Below are positions 42,524 through 51,791 of a stretch of 64,000 nucleotides of DNA, piece by piece. The notes under the pieces are model-generated. The model saw only the letters and a program-made list of their open reading frames with translations, did not search any database and had not been told where the DNA came from. Position numbers and translations under genes: made by a program. The stretch is from Alkaliphilus metalliredigens QYMF (lineage in GTDB: Bacteria > Bacillota > Clostridia > Peptostreptococcales > Natronincolaceae): positions 2,108,001-2,172,000 of the forward strand of contig NC_009633.1 in assembly GCF_000016985.1 (NCBI RefSeq), read 5' to 3'. Within the stretch, counting starts at the first letter, position 1; each line of letters opens with the position of its first letter.

Positions 42524-43875
42524 CAATCAATAACGGCTGGGTCATTGATCCGGCTAACGGAATTTTCTCTCAACTCAACATATTAATAGAAGATGGCAAA
42601 ATTCAAGAGATTTCATCAAGTCCTTTTTCTGTGGAACAAGAAATCGATGCCAAGGGTTTGTATGTATGCCCTGGATTTGTAGATATACATATGCATGAAG
42701 ACCCATATGATGAAGAGCAAGATACATTCCAAACCGACACATTCCAGTCTATGCTCCGTATGGGAGTGACCACAGCCATAGGTGGTAACTGCGGTACTGG
42801 ACCGGAAGACATCCCTGGTTATCTAGATGCAGTGGAACGTCAAGGCCTGCCAGTGAATTTTGGTATGCTGGTGCCCCATGCTTCACTTCGTCAGGCGGTG
42901 GGAGTGACAGATCGATACAGCAAGGCTGCAGACGATCAAATATTTGAAATGAACGCTTCTGCTGGATGGCTTCTAGACATTGGATGCTTGGGGATTTCCT
43001 ACGGTATTCGGTATATACCAGGAATCACTAAGGAGGAGATGGTGACAATATCCAAAGAAGCCGCCAGAACAGAAACATTTGTTGCTGCTCATATTCGGGA
43101 TGATGCCAGTGGGGTATTTGAAGCTGCTCAAGAACTCCTAAGTATAGGAAAAGAGCTGGAAGTGGCTGTGCACTTTTCTCATATTGGTAGTATGGCTGCT
43201 TTTGGACAAATGAGAGCCTTTCTTTCTCTCATAGATGACGCCAGAAGCCAGGGAATGAATGTTTCATCAGATTGCTATCCCTATGCTGCTTTTAGCACTG
43301 GCATTGGTCAAACAACCTATGATGATGGTTTTCTAGAGCGGTATCAGATTGATTATGATCAGATAGAAATTGCTGACGGGGAACATGCAGGTCAGCGTTG
43401 TACAGAAAAACGATTTCATCAGTTGCGAAAAGAACGACCGGAAACCATCACCATTGCCCATGTGATGAATGAGGAAGAGGTTAACATCGCATTAGAACAT
43501 CCTTCTGTAATGATTGCTAGTGATGGAATGCTCAAAAATCACCAAGGTCATCCCAGGGCAGCTGGTACTTTCCCACGTTTTCTTCGGGGAGTCATTCAGG
43601 GGGAAATTAATATTAGTTTGTCGGAAGCAATAGCAAAATGCACTTGTCTCCCGGCAGAAAAATTAAGAATACAGAAAGGAACCCTTAGTATTGGGTTCGA
43701 TGCCGATGTGGTTGTTTTTAATCCAGAAACCCTGAGAGATCGGGCTGATTTTAATCATCCAGCCAACCCGCCGGAGGGAATCGAGTATGTGCTGGTAAAT
43801 GGAAAAGTAGCTCTCCGAAAGGGAGCGTTACTTGAGAAAAATCAGGGTAGATTGATCGGGAGTCAATGGAGGTGA
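42511..43875 (+). CDS. Amidohydrolase, N-acyl-D-amino-acid deacylase/D-aminoacylase-like
   Basis: A 454-residue metal-dependent amidohydrolase. The HxH metal site is in CPGFVDIHMHEDP; other elements are AAHIRDDASG, VHFSHIG and the late ASDGMLKNHQGHPRAAGTFPRFLR, a pattern shared by D-aminoacylases and some dihydroorotase-like proteins. It ends in the usual small beta-domain (GTLSIGFDADVVVFNPE). GTG start behind AAAGGAGG, inside the end of the preceding gene, which shows tight coupling. It probably hydrolyses N-acylated or peptide-linked D-amino acids brought in by the importer. The exact substrate is not readable. Confidence 0.83.
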   Translation: MGPIAINNGWVIDPANGIFSQLNILIEDGKIQEISSSPFSVEQEIDAKGLYVCPGFVDIHMHEDPYDEEQDTFQTDTFQSMLRMGVTTAIGGNCGTGPEDIPGYLDAVERQGLPVNFGMLVPHASLRQAVGVTDRYSKAADDQIFEMNASAGWLLDIGCLGISYGIRYIPGITKEEMVTISKEAARTETFVAAHIRDDASGVFEAAQELLSIGKELEVAVHFSHIGSMAAFGQMRAFLSLIDDARSQGMNVSSDCYPYAAFSTGIGQTTYDDGFLERYQIDYDQIEIADGEHAGQRCTEKRFHQLRKERPETITIAHVMNEEEVNIALEHPSVMIASDGMLKNHQGHPRAAGTFPRFLRGVIQGEINISLSEAIAKCTCLPAEKLRIQKGTLSIGFDADVVVFNPETLRDRADFNHPANPPEGIEYVLVNGKVALRKGALLEKNQGRLIGSQWR

Positions 43876-43956
43876 TGGTTGACATTTCTTGTTTTTTCAA
43901 GGGCTTCCGATTTACAATTGTTTAAGAACTATGATGACATTGAGAGGAGAATTGAC

Positions 43957-44778
43957 ATGAAAATATATGTATCAGCAGATATAGAAGGCATTTGGGGTGT
44001 TGTGTCCCCTAGGCAAATTGGCGGGGAAAGTGAGGACTATACACGAGCTCGGAAACTGATGACCCAAGAAGTGAACTTGCTGTGTCAATACTTATTACAG
44101 AATGGAGCTAGTGAAATTGTCATCAATGATTCTCACGGTCCCATGGATAACATTATCATCGAAGAACTGAATCCAGAAGTGAGCCTTATTAGTGGGTACC
44201 CTAAGGATTTGAGCATGATGGAAGGGATCGATGAAAGCTTTGATTGCGTTATGCTGATAGGCTACCACCCAAAGGCAGGAACGGAGAAGGGTATTTTTGA
44301 TCATACCTATGCTGGTAGGGTCATTAGGAATCTTTATATTGATGAAGAAGAATTGGGAGAAGTGGGACTCAATGCCTTAGTTGCCGGTGGTTTTGGGGTT
44401 CCTGTTGTATTGGTGTCAGGAGATGAAAAAGTGACACAGGATGTGAAAATGGAAATTGGAGACATAGAAACCGTAGCTGTCAAAAAAGCATTATCTAGGT
44501 ATTGTGCGAAAAATATTTCTTTTTTAAAATTAGAAAAATTATATAGTGAAGCCGTTAAAAATGCATTAAAAGATGTGAAAAAATATCCTATTAAAAAACC
44601 GTCTTCTTCACCGGTTCTGAAATTGGAACTGTATCAAGCGGTTATGGCAGAAACCGTGGCCTGTATTCCCGGTGTGAAAAAAGTAGGCCCTACCAGTGTT
44701 GAATATATTGCCGAGGAAATGGCAGATGTTTATAAAGCACTTCGGAGCATTGTTACTGTAGCCCAAAACCTTATATAA
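43957..44778 (+). CDS. dppA: M55 family D-aminopeptidase
   Basis: A 273-residue zinc D-aminopeptidase. The family opening MKIYVSADIEGIWG holds the metal-binding Asp and Glu, followed by NDSHGPMDN and GYHPKAGTEKGIFDHTY. In Bacillus subtilis DppA removes N-terminal D-amino acids, particularly D-Ala, and is encoded with the dpp dipeptide importer. The start at 43957 is chosen because GAGAGGAGA lies seven bases upstream and the family motif begins there; the frame's earlier start at 43879 adds 26 residues of no family likeness. Last gene of the scavenging operon. Confidence 0.9.
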   Translation: MKIYVSADIEGIWGVVSPRQIGGESEDYTRARKLMTQEVNLLCQYLLQNGASEIVINDSHGPMDNIIIEELNPEVSLISGYPKDLSMMEGIDESFDCVMLIGYHPKAGTEKGIFDHTYAGRVIRNLYIDEEELGEVGLNALVAGGFGVPVVLVSGDEKVTQDVKMEIGDIETVAVKKALSRYCAKNISFLKLEKLYSEAVKNALKDVKKYPIKKPSSSPVLKLELYQAVMAETVACIPGVKKVGPTSVEYIAEEMADVYKALRSIVTVAQNLI

Positions 44779-44839
44779 AAAAGTTTTTTGGGGTTGAGAT
44801 CCGGCATATGCTCCCGGCACTGATACACCAGAAGCTGGA

Positions 44840-44962
44840 AACTCTCCTTAAGAGAGTTAATAGAAATGCTGCGTCAGCTGGTGACTAGGAGTGATTGATT
44901 TAAAGTACAAAGGAATATGAAGACAGGGTAGACACGGATAAAGTGATTTGCCCTGTTTTTTT
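44840..44962 (+). terminator. Terminator region after the peptide-scavenging operon
   Basis: Two stems: AACTCTC (44840-44846) with GAGAGTT (44852-44858), no T run; and ACAGGG (44923-44928) with CCCTGT (44951-44956) followed by seven T. The rest of the 379-base gap to the kinase gene is AT-rich and holds no gene I can support. Confidence 0.55.
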
Positions 44963-45157
44963 GCTTCTTTACAAAATTAGTAAACTGTTTCGATAAAAAA
45001 ACACAAAAAAATACAAAGTAATGCAATAAAATGAAGTACAATAAGAATAAAGGTGTTATAGAAACAGTGCAAATAAAAAGGTGACATTTCAATATGATAA
45101 TGAGATGAGCAATACATCGGAAATACTTGAGCATATAGAAGTGATGGGGGGATATTT

Positions 45158-47479
45158 ATGGATGATATGAAAAAGGAAGAAGTAAATACAAATTATAAAA
45201 ATGTTCTTGAGGACTTAATGGATATTATTCTTATCGTTGATAAGAATGGGAAAATTGTATATGGTAATAAAAGAGCAGTTGAAACCTATGGATACACTTA
45301 TGAAGAACTAGTGAATTTAAGTGTTTTCGATCTTAGAAATCAGGATATAGAGGAACCTGTCCAAGAACAGTTAAAGCAAGCATTGCTAAGGGGCATTGAA
45401 TTTAAGACATATCATTATAAAAAAAATGGGACTAAATTTCCAGTGGAAGTAAGATCCAGATATAGTGGTGAACAATCGAAAGGTAACGTTGTGAGTATCA
45501 TTCGAGATATTTCCCATATAGATAAAATAGCAAAAGATGCAGAGATGTTTTCTGTGTCATTAGATATTCTTGATGATGCCATTGTAACATTTACAAAAGA
45601 TTTAAAGGTATCTCTTTGGAGTAAAGCTGCGGAAGAAAAACTTGGATATACAAAAGAAGAAATAGTTGGGCAAAACATTAAAATATTGGTCCCAAATGAA
45701 AAGATAAAGGAATTTGAAAATGAAATATTTGAGGTGAGGAAAGGCAATGTTGTTGAAAGATTAGAAACTATCAGATTGCATAAAAATGGTAATGCGATTG
45801 ATGTATCTATTTCAGTTTCTCCTTTTTATGATCCTGATGGCGTTTTGATTGGTGTATTAGGAGTGTATAAAGATATATCCCAGAGGAAGGAATTGGCTAA
45901 ACAGTTAAAGCGAAATGAAGAACGCTGGAGATATGCACTTGAGGGAGGTCGTTTTGGAATCTGGGATTGGGATATAGAAAATAACAAAATCTTTAGTGCT
46001 GATCTTTGGAAAGAGATCCTAGGATATAATGAAGGTGAATTAAACGATACCTATGAAGACTGGATGAGTAAGGTCCATCCAGAGGATTTTCCCTATGTAA
46101 AGGATAAACTGAATAAGCATTCTCGCGGTGAAAAATATATCGATGAGTTTCGTATGAAATGCAAAGATAATACGTACAAATACTTAAGAGCGAAAGGACA
46201 GATAATAGAATGGAGAGAGGATGGCAATCCACTTAGGATGATGGGTACGCTTGAAGATATCACAGATCGAAAAATAATAGAAGAAGAATTGAAAGAAAAG
46301 TACAAACAATTAGAATTACTAAAAGAAGAAGCGGAAAATGCCAACAAGGCAAAATCACAGTTTTTGGCCAACATGAGCCATGAAATCAGAACACCTATGA
46401 ATGGGATTTTTGGCGTAGTGCAGCTTCTGGAATCAACCGATGTGGGCGCGGAGCAAAATAAGTATATTAATATGCTGAAAGAATCTACACACACCCTGGC
46501 TGGAATTATTAATGATATATTAGATATTTCTAAAATAGAATCTGGGACTTTCAAATTAAATAATGAGCCTTTTAATTTAACGGAAATGATCAGTAGCATT
46601 TATCATGGTCTTTTGGTAGATGGAAATGCCAAAGGATTGGAAGTAGGTTATTACTTAGATCCAAATATTAATCCACAGGTTATTGGAGACGAGTTAAAGC
46701 TAAAACAAATACTAACAAACTTAATCAGTAATGCCGTTAAGTATACAGAGCAAGGATTTGTTTCTTTTAGGGTAAATAGAATTTCTTTTGATGAACATAC
46801 TGAAAAGATTCAGTTTAATGTAAAAGACTCAGGAATCGGGATTAAAGATGGTTTCAAAGAAAAAATATTTGAGGATTTTAGTCAAGAGGATTCATCGACC
46901 AGGAAAAAATACCAGGGTACAGGACTAGGTCTCGCAATTTCAAAAAATTTAGCCCTATTAATGCAAGGAGATATAAGTTTTGAAAGTAAGCTTGGGGAAG
47001 GAAGTATATTCACGTTTACCTGCGAATTGCAAAAATCAAGGACAGAGGATGTTAATACTAAAAACCATGATATTGTTAAAGAAAAAGTTGAATATAGCAA
47101 TCAGAACTCAAACAAAGTCATTTTATGCGTTGAAGACAATATTATGAATCAAGAGGTTATGGAAAGCATCGTTACAAAAAAAGGGTATCAATATTTAGCT
47201 GCGTATAATGCAAAAGAAGCCCTGGATATTTTGGAAAATAAGAAAGTTCATTTGATTCTAATGGATATACAACTCCCAGATTTAAATGGATTTGAGATTA
47301 CAAAAAGTATTCGCATGGCAAAGGGGCCCATGAAAGATGTGCCGATTATTGCAGTGACAGCATATGTAGATCATAAAATTGAGAATAAGTGTATTCAAGC
47401 GGGGATAAATGATTATATGCCAAAACCCCTTGATTTAGAAAAACTTTATGAAATGCTTGAATCTTATTTAGAAGGATAG
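45158..47479 (+). CDS. Hybrid sensor histidine kinase (3 PAS, HisKA, HATPase, REC)
   Basis: A 773-residue cytoplasmic hybrid kinase with no membrane segment. Three PAS units are visible: residues 15-120 (IILIVDKNGKIVYGNKRAVE), 130-250 (AIVTFTKDLKVSLWSKAAEEKLGY) and 260-375 (GRFGIWDWDIENNKIF, PAS_3 type). A coiled-coil leads to the dimerisation helix with phospho-His near 408 (MSHEIRTPMNG), then an HATPase domain with N box ILTNLISNAVKYT, DSGIGI and GTGLGLAI. The receiver domain ends the protein, with phospho-acceptor Asp in ILMDIQLPDLNG near 702. It has no adjacent partner; a phosphotransfer protein elsewhere, or sporulation phosphorelay input, is possible. Start behind GGGGGG. Confidence 0.92.
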   Translation: MDDMKKEEVNTNYKNVLEDLMDIILIVDKNGKIVYGNKRAVETYGYTYEELVNLSVFDLRNQDIEEPVQEQLKQALLRGIEFKTYHYKKNGTKFPVEVRSRYSGEQSKGNVVSIIRDISHIDKIAKDAEMFSVSLDILDDAIVTFTKDLKVSLWSKAAEEKLGYTKEEIVGQNIKILVPNEKIKEFENEIFEVRKGNVVERLETIRLHKNGNAIDVSISVSPFYDPDGVLIGVLGVYKDISQRKELAKQLKRNEERWRYALEGGRFGIWDWDIENNKIFSADLWKEILGYNEGELNDTYEDWMSKVHPEDFPYVKDKLNKHSRGEKYIDEFRMKCKDNTYKYLRAKGQIIEWREDGNPLRMMGTLEDITDRKIIEEELKEKYKQLELLKEEAENANKAKSQFLANMSHEIRTPMNGIFGVVQLLESTDVGAEQNKYINMLKESTHTLAGIINDILDISKIESGTFKLNNEPFNLTEMISSIYHGLLVDGNAKGLEVGYYLDPNINPQVIGDELKLKQILTNLISNAVKYTEQGFVSFRVNRISFDEHTEKIQFNVKDSGIGIKDGFKEKIFEDFSQEDSSTRKKYQGTGLGLAISKNLALLMQGDISFESKLGEGSIFTFTCELQKSRTEDVNTKNHDIVKEKVEYSNQNSNKVILCVEDNIMNQEVMESIVTKKGYQYLAAYNAKEALDILENKKVHLILMDIQLPDLNGFEITKSIRMAKGPMKDVPIIAVTAYVDHKIENKCIQAGINDYMPKPLDLEKLYEMLESYLEG

Positions 47480-47485
47480 CCTAAG

Positions 47486-47515
47486 ATAGCACTCTACATT
47501 GAGTGCTATTTGCAT
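47486..47515 (+). terminator. Terminator after the hybrid kinase
   Basis: ATAGCACTC (47486-47494) pairs exactly with GAGTGCTAT (47501-47509), then TTGCATTTT. Confidence 0.8.
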
Positions 47516-47678
47516 TTTAAGTCGATTTATGTCTAACGATTGTTCGCTAAATAACATTGTGTCGAATTGCAGAACAGTGATATAATTAACCTAACAGCTG
47601 TACGGTAGGCCATGATGATATAGATTAATATTAATCTCCAATGTGATTAGGTGTTCATTAGAATGGGCGGTGAAGAAA

Positions 47679-48287
47679 GTGACCAAAGATAAAAGCCAAA
47701 CAAATAATGAAATTATACGGGTTTCATTTATCTTATTTTTAGAAAAAGGATATGAAGCAACGAGCATAAGAGATATCTGTAAGGAAGTAAATATTAAACC
47801 AGCTTCATTATACTTCTATTATAAATCTAAAGAAGCATTATTTCTTAGTATTTATGATGATATTTGGCATGAGAAGATTAAATACATTGAGGATATAGAA
47901 GAGTTGAAACAGAATATTTCTCCAAAAATGAAATTATATCATTTATACAAAAATATGCTGGAATTCTACACACAAAACATGGCAAAACAAAAATTTCTAC
48001 TGAGATATCATCTTTTTCAAACAGAAGAGCTATCTACTGTGATTAAAGATAAATATAACTTTTGGAAGAATGAAGAGGAAAAGACAATGTTAGAAATCAT
48101 AAATCAATGCCTAGATAGAAAAATATTAGATGACAGTAGACTCTCAAATGAGTATTTAGAATTGTATAAAAGATTTGAGTACCATCAAGTTATTGATATG
48201 ATTATATCTAATGTTAAGTTGAATAATACGAAACTTGATGCGCTATGGTCTCAGTTTTGGAACTACACAATGATAAGCGAGGTGTAG
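47679..48287 (+). CDS. TetR/AcrR family transcriptional regulator
   Basis: About 202 residues. The N-terminal helix-turn-helix is FILFLEKGYEATSIRDICKEVNIKPASLYFYYKSKEALF, a textbook TetR DNA-binding domain. The C-terminal ligand domain is helical and unclassified. I choose the GTG at 47679 (MTKDKSQ), with GGTGA about six bases upstream, over the longer frame from 47643, but this is uncertain. No clear target gene lies next to it; a short hairpin (GCAACATATATTGC then T6) near 48296-48315 ends it. Confidence 0.83.
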   Translation: MTKDKSQTNNEIIRVSFILFLEKGYEATSIRDICKEVNIKPASLYFYYKSKEALFLSIYDDIWHEKIKYIEDIEELKQNISPKMKLYHLYKNMLEFYTQNMAKQKFLLRYHLFQTEELSTVIKDKYNFWKNEEEKTMLEIINQCLDRKILDDSRLSNEYLELYKRFEYHQVIDMIISNVKLNNTKLDALWSQFWNYTMISEV

Positions 48288-48390
48288 TTGAAAAACGCAA
48301 CATATATTGCTTTTTTCATTTTCATAAATAATATATGAGATGTTTAAATCCAGTGTTCTTATGTCATATCCGGTAAATGAGGAGAAAAAC

Positions 48391-48964
48391 ATGAGTAAAG
48401 AAAAAAACATAGAAAAATTCGTAGAATTTAAAGGAGAAGAAGACCTCTTAAATCAAATTGAAAATATGAGACGGCAATTGGAGAAGATGCTTACTCACTA
48501 TGATGGTGAAGGGTTCGATGATGAGGTAATCGAAATGAGTCAATACTTAGATCGGTTACTTGTGGCTTATGTAAAGGGAAAAGATGAGCAAAACATCGTT
48601 GAAATGAGTATAAGCAGTAATCAAAGCCTGACCAATCTCTTTCAATATGAAATCTGTCCTTTTTGCAATGATAGCTGTGTAACGATTCTAGATCATAAGG
48701 AACAAGATTTGCGATATTTACTCTCTCATGATTCCCTAACAGGACTTTATAACCGGATGTACTTTGAAGAGGAAATTAGACAGCAAAAGCATCACTCCCA
48801 TTTCAATCATTGTAGGAGATGTGAATGGATTAAAGCTGACAAATGAACATGTCATGAGCAAAGAAGATGCGATTGCTCGGATTAAGAAAGAAGCCGGTTA
48901 TAAGCTGGATCCATATATCGTAGACATTTTTGTTGAGATGATATCAGGTAATTCAGCAACATAA
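48391..48964 (+). pseudogene. Broken Spo0E-like / GGDEF / HD-GYP signalling gene
   Basis: The N-terminus (LLNQIENMRRQLEKMLTHYDG...EMSQYLDRLLVAYVKG) resembles Spo0E-type aspartyl-phosphate phosphatases, with SQYLD for the SQELD motif. Then comes the start of a diguanylate cyclase domain (LSHDSLTGLYNRMYFEEEI). A frameshift near 48785 moves the homology to another frame (TPISIIVGDVNGLKLTN). Just after, the sequence jumps to what looks like the end of an HD-GYP domain (MSKEDAIARIKKEAGYKLDPYIVDIFVEMI). The GGDEF active site and most of HD-GYP are gone. So a large deletion plus a frameshift inactivated the gene. Start at 48391 behind GAGGAG. Confidence 0.75.
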
Positions 48965-49218
48965 CCGACAGTAGTCAGGACATTTTCTAATATCTCAAGC
49001 AACAATTAGCTCAATTTGTGACGAAAAGTGATGAATATGTATTCTGAATATGTATGTATCACGACACCTATGCTCCTTAAAAAGCAAGGTGTTTTTTTAT
49101 TAGGAAATTAAAAGAGCAATCACTTCAACTACCAAATATGACTGGAAGATTGGGAGGGAGTAAATTGACCTAGAGGATATAAACAGGGTCGTGAATGAAG
49201 ACTTGAAAATAAATAGTA
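48965..49218 (+). terminator. Intergenic region with terminator at 49064-49098
   Basis: ACACCTATGC (49064-49073) pairs with GCAAGGTGT (49084-49092) with one bulge, followed by seven T. Otherwise the stretch shows no gene. Confidence 0.7.
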
Positions 49219-49250
49219 TTGACAAACTAAACTAAATTGAGTACAATTTA
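49219..49250 (+). promoter_or_regulatory. Promoter and operator of the ohrR-type gene
   Basis: TTGACA 49219-49224, 17-base spacer, TACAAT 49242-49247. A palindrome TAAATTG-AGTA-CAATTTA (49233-49250) overlaps the -10; it resembles the AT-rich TACAATT-type sites of OhrR repressors and would give autorepression. Confidence 0.78.
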
Positions 49251-49299
49251 ATCGGCAACAATGATTTGTGGATAATTCAATTATATTAGGAGGTTTATT

Positions 49300-49731
49300 A
49301 TGAATGATTACGATGGTCTGAAACTAGATAATCAGCTTTGTTTTTCAGTGTACGCATGCTCAAGAGAAATAATAAAGCTATACAAACCTTTTTTAACAAA
49401 ACTGGATATAACCTATACCCAATATATAACTTTGCTTGTTCTTTGGGAAAAACCCAAAATAACAGCTAAGGAATTAGGAGAAAAACTATATCTAGATTCT
49501 GGCACATTAACGCCACTTCTAAAGAAGTTAGAGTCCAAAGAACTAATAACAAGAAAAAGATCTACAAAAGATGAAAGAATAATGATCGTTACTCTTACGG
49601 ATAAAGGTAGAGAATTAAAGGATGCAGCAGTAGAAATACCTGAAAAGGTCTTTTGTGAAACCCAGCTAAATATAGAAGAAGCTGTGAGACTTAAGGATAG
49701 TCTTACTAAACTCTTAAACAAAATAACATAA
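49300..49731 (+). CDS. ohrR: OhrR-type MarR family organic-peroxide sensor
   Basis: A 143-residue winged-helix repressor. The opening LDNQLCFSVYACSREIIKLYKPFL matches OhrR closely, with the peroxide-reactive Cys at position 15 in QLCFSVYA. DNA-binding part: TAKELGEKLYLDSGTLTPLLKKLESKELITRKRSTKDERIMIVTLTDKG. Organic hydroperoxides oxidise the cysteine and release the repressor. Usually ohrR sits beside ohr; no ohr gene is in view, so the target may lie elsewhere. Start behind AGGAGG. Confidence 0.85.
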   Translation: MNDYDGLKLDNQLCFSVYACSREIIKLYKPFLTKLDITYTQYITLLVLWEKPKITAKELGEKLYLDSGTLTPLLKKLESKELITRKRSTKDERIMIVTLTDKGRELKDAAVEIPEKVFCETQLNIEEAVRLKDSLTKLLNKIT

Positions 49732-49801
49732 TCCATAATAAAAAGTATGGAACAGACATTTCAAATGTTTTAAAAAATAGATGTAAAATGACCTGATTAA
49801 T

Positions 49802-49830
49802 TTGGCTGGATTTATTTCCAGCCAATTTTG
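49802..49830 (+). terminator. Terminator after ohrR-type gene
   Basis: TTGGCTGG (49802-49809) pairs exactly with CCAGCCAA (49818-49825), followed by TTTTGTT. Confidence 0.8.
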
Positions 49831-49963
49831 TTCTTTCAAGATAACAAATGATCAGTATTACATAAAACATGAGACTTTCTAAAATACCACCTTTAATTAC
49901 CTTGTATTTAAATAAGCCTATTACAGAAAATAAGGTTATTAAATACAAAAGAGGTGAATCATT

Positions 49964-50170
49964 TTGAAGAGGAAAAGAATATTAGATGCGAATGCAGTCA
50001 AAGCCATGGAAAAGTTTAAAATGGAAATGGGTTCGGAGATAGGAACACCAGAAGATGATTATATAGATGATGAATATTTGTATGTACACACCGGGGATCT
50101 GATACCTAGAGAAATAATTGAAGAGGCAGAAAGACAATTTGCTAATCAAAATGAGGAAAGGCTGGATTAA
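49964..50170 (+). CDS. Small acid-soluble spore protein-like (alpha/beta-type related)
   Basis: A 68-residue protein starting at TTG behind AGAGGTG. VKAMEKFKMEMGSEIGTPEDD recalls the alpha/beta SASP segment (MExFKxEIASEIG) that includes the germination-protease cleavage site; the second conserved helix is weaker (DLIPREIIEEAERQFANQ). SASPs coat and protect spore DNA. The glycine-rich DNA-binding part of classical SASPs is poorly conserved here, so this is a divergent member or a look-alike. A stem AAGGCTGG/CCAGTCTT follows near 50157-50182. Confidence 0.55.
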   Translation: MKRKRILDANAVKAMEKFKMEMGSEIGTPEDDYIDDEYLYVHTGDLIPREIIEEAERQFANQNEERLD

Positions 50171-50401
50171 CTTCCAGTCTTTTATTGTGCCATGAAATGA
50201 TAAAAAATCTAAAATATTATCTTTACTACGGAGCCGTTTTTTTTATTTTTTTCTTATTGAATAATAATCATAAAACCAGCATAAATTGATTCAATACGAA
50301 GAGAATGATGTTTGAGGATCACAGGTAATATTGAAGCAAGGAGGTGGCTGTTGCATTTAAGTAGTGGTTTTTGAGAGAAAAAATAAGGGGGAAGAAACGT
50401 A

Positions 50402-51610
50402 ATGAAAAGAAAACTTTTATTTTTAATGCTTATTTCATTATTGGTAGTAAGTCTTTCAGTAACTGGATGTGCACAAAAGGCTCCTGAAACTGCTATAGGG
50501 CAACCTGAAGTCACTGGCGAAGTTGAAACTGACACAAGTGAGGTTATTAAAATAGGCTGGATGGGTTCTCTTACTGGAGATCAAGCAGTCTGGGGTACAT
50601 GTGAATTCAATACTGTAAAAATGATGGTAGAAGAAGCCAACAGAAAAGGTGGATGGTTAGGTCAAACCATTGAAGTCATTGGGTATGACACCCGTGGTGA
50701 CGCTATGGAGGCAGTGAATGCGGTTAGAAGATTAACCTCTCAAGATAAGGTTGTTGCTGTTATTGGACCAAATGCCAGTGGTCAGGCGATTGCCATCTCT
50801 TCGGTTCTTGAAGAAATGAAGGTAGCTGACATTGCGACTGTGGCAACAAACCCAAAGGTTACCATAGATGAAAGTGGAAACGTTAAGCCCTACAACTTTA
50901 GAGTTTGCTTTATCGATCCATATCAAGGAGCAGTTGCAGCTGGATATGCTCTGGATGTACTGGGATTGACAAAGGCAGCCATTCTGTATGATGTGGCAGA
51001 TGATTACTCCCAAGGGTTAACAGAATTCTTTGAAAAGCATTTTGTAGAAAACGGTGGTACCATTGTTGCTAAAGAAGGCTTTAAATTTGGAGACGTTGAC
51101 TTCAGACCACAGCTTAGTAAAATTAAACAAGCTGAACCAGAAGTTGTGTTTATGCCTTATTTCTTCAAAGAAGTAGCCCTAAGTGCAAACCAAGCAAGGG
51201 AATTGGGAATTGATGCAGTATTATTAGGTGGCGATGGATGGCCTTCAGATGTGTTACTTGAAATGGCTGCTGAAGCTGTCGAGGGAAGTTATTTTGTCAA
51301 TCACTTAGATTTCGATGACCCAGATGTACAAGATTTTAAAGCGGCTTACACCGCTAAATATAACCTTCCAGTAGAATTGAACGGTTATTTAGCCTATGAT
51401 GCTTTTACGGTATTAGAGAGTGCTGTTGAAAAGGCAGGGGTAGCAGATTCAGAAGCCATCAGAGATGCCCTTGAAACTGTCAGTGTGAAAGGAATCACTG
51501 GTCAAATCACCATCAGTAAGGAGACCCATAATCCAGAAGGCAAAGATGCTGCCATTATCAAGATCCAAAATGGTCAGTATGTCTTCCAACAAAAATACTC
51601 AGCTAAATAA
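50402..51610 (+). CDS. livJ: Branched-chain amino acid ABC importer, solute-binding lipoprotein
   Basis: A 402-residue type I periplasmic-binding-like lipoprotein; signal ends LSVTGC. Typical LivJ segments are IKIGWMGSLTGDQAVWGTCEFNTVKMMVEEANRKGG, VVAVIGPNASGQAIAISSVLEE and LGLTKAAILYDVADDYSQGL. Binds leucine, isoleucine, valine or a related amino acid. Starts at ATG behind AAGGGGGAAG. First gene of a complete liv set. Confidence 0.9.
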   Translation: MKRKLLFLMLISLLVVSLSVTGCAQKAPETAIGQPEVTGEVETDTSEVIKIGWMGSLTGDQAVWGTCEFNTVKMMVEEANRKGGWLGQTIEVIGYDTRGDAMEAVNAVRRLTSQDKVVAVIGPNASGQAIAISSVLEEMKVADIATVATNPKVTIDESGNVKPYNFRVCFIDPYQGAVAAGYALDVLGLTKAAILYDVADDYSQGLTEFFEKHFVENGGTIVAKEGFKFGDVDFRPQLSKIKQAEPEVVFMPYFFKEVALSANQARELGIDAVLLGGDGWPSDVLLEMAAEAVEGSYFVNHLDFDDPDVQDFKAAYTAKYNLPVELNGYLAYDAFTVLESAVEKAGVADSEAIRDALETVSVKGITGQITISKETHNPEGKDAAIIKIQNGQYVFQQKYSAK

Positions 51611-51636
51611 AAGAATCAAAGAGTAGACCACTTCAT

Positions 51637-51677
51637 TTTATTGAACAGAGAAGAGTATCACTTCTCTGTTCAATAAA
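51637..51677 (+). terminator. Perfect 17-bp hairpin between livJ and livH
   Basis: Arms 51637-51653 and 51661-51677 are exact complements with a seven-base loop. It likely stabilises the livJ message or reduces downstream transcription so the binding protein is in excess. Confidence 0.82.
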
Positions 51678-51791
51678 TATTTTCAATAGAAATATGACAT
51701 CACTGTGTTCCCATCAGATAGAGGGGGATCAAAATCAAAATCGCCTCTGAATCTAATGTATTGAATAACGATGTACTAAGGGAGGGAAATA

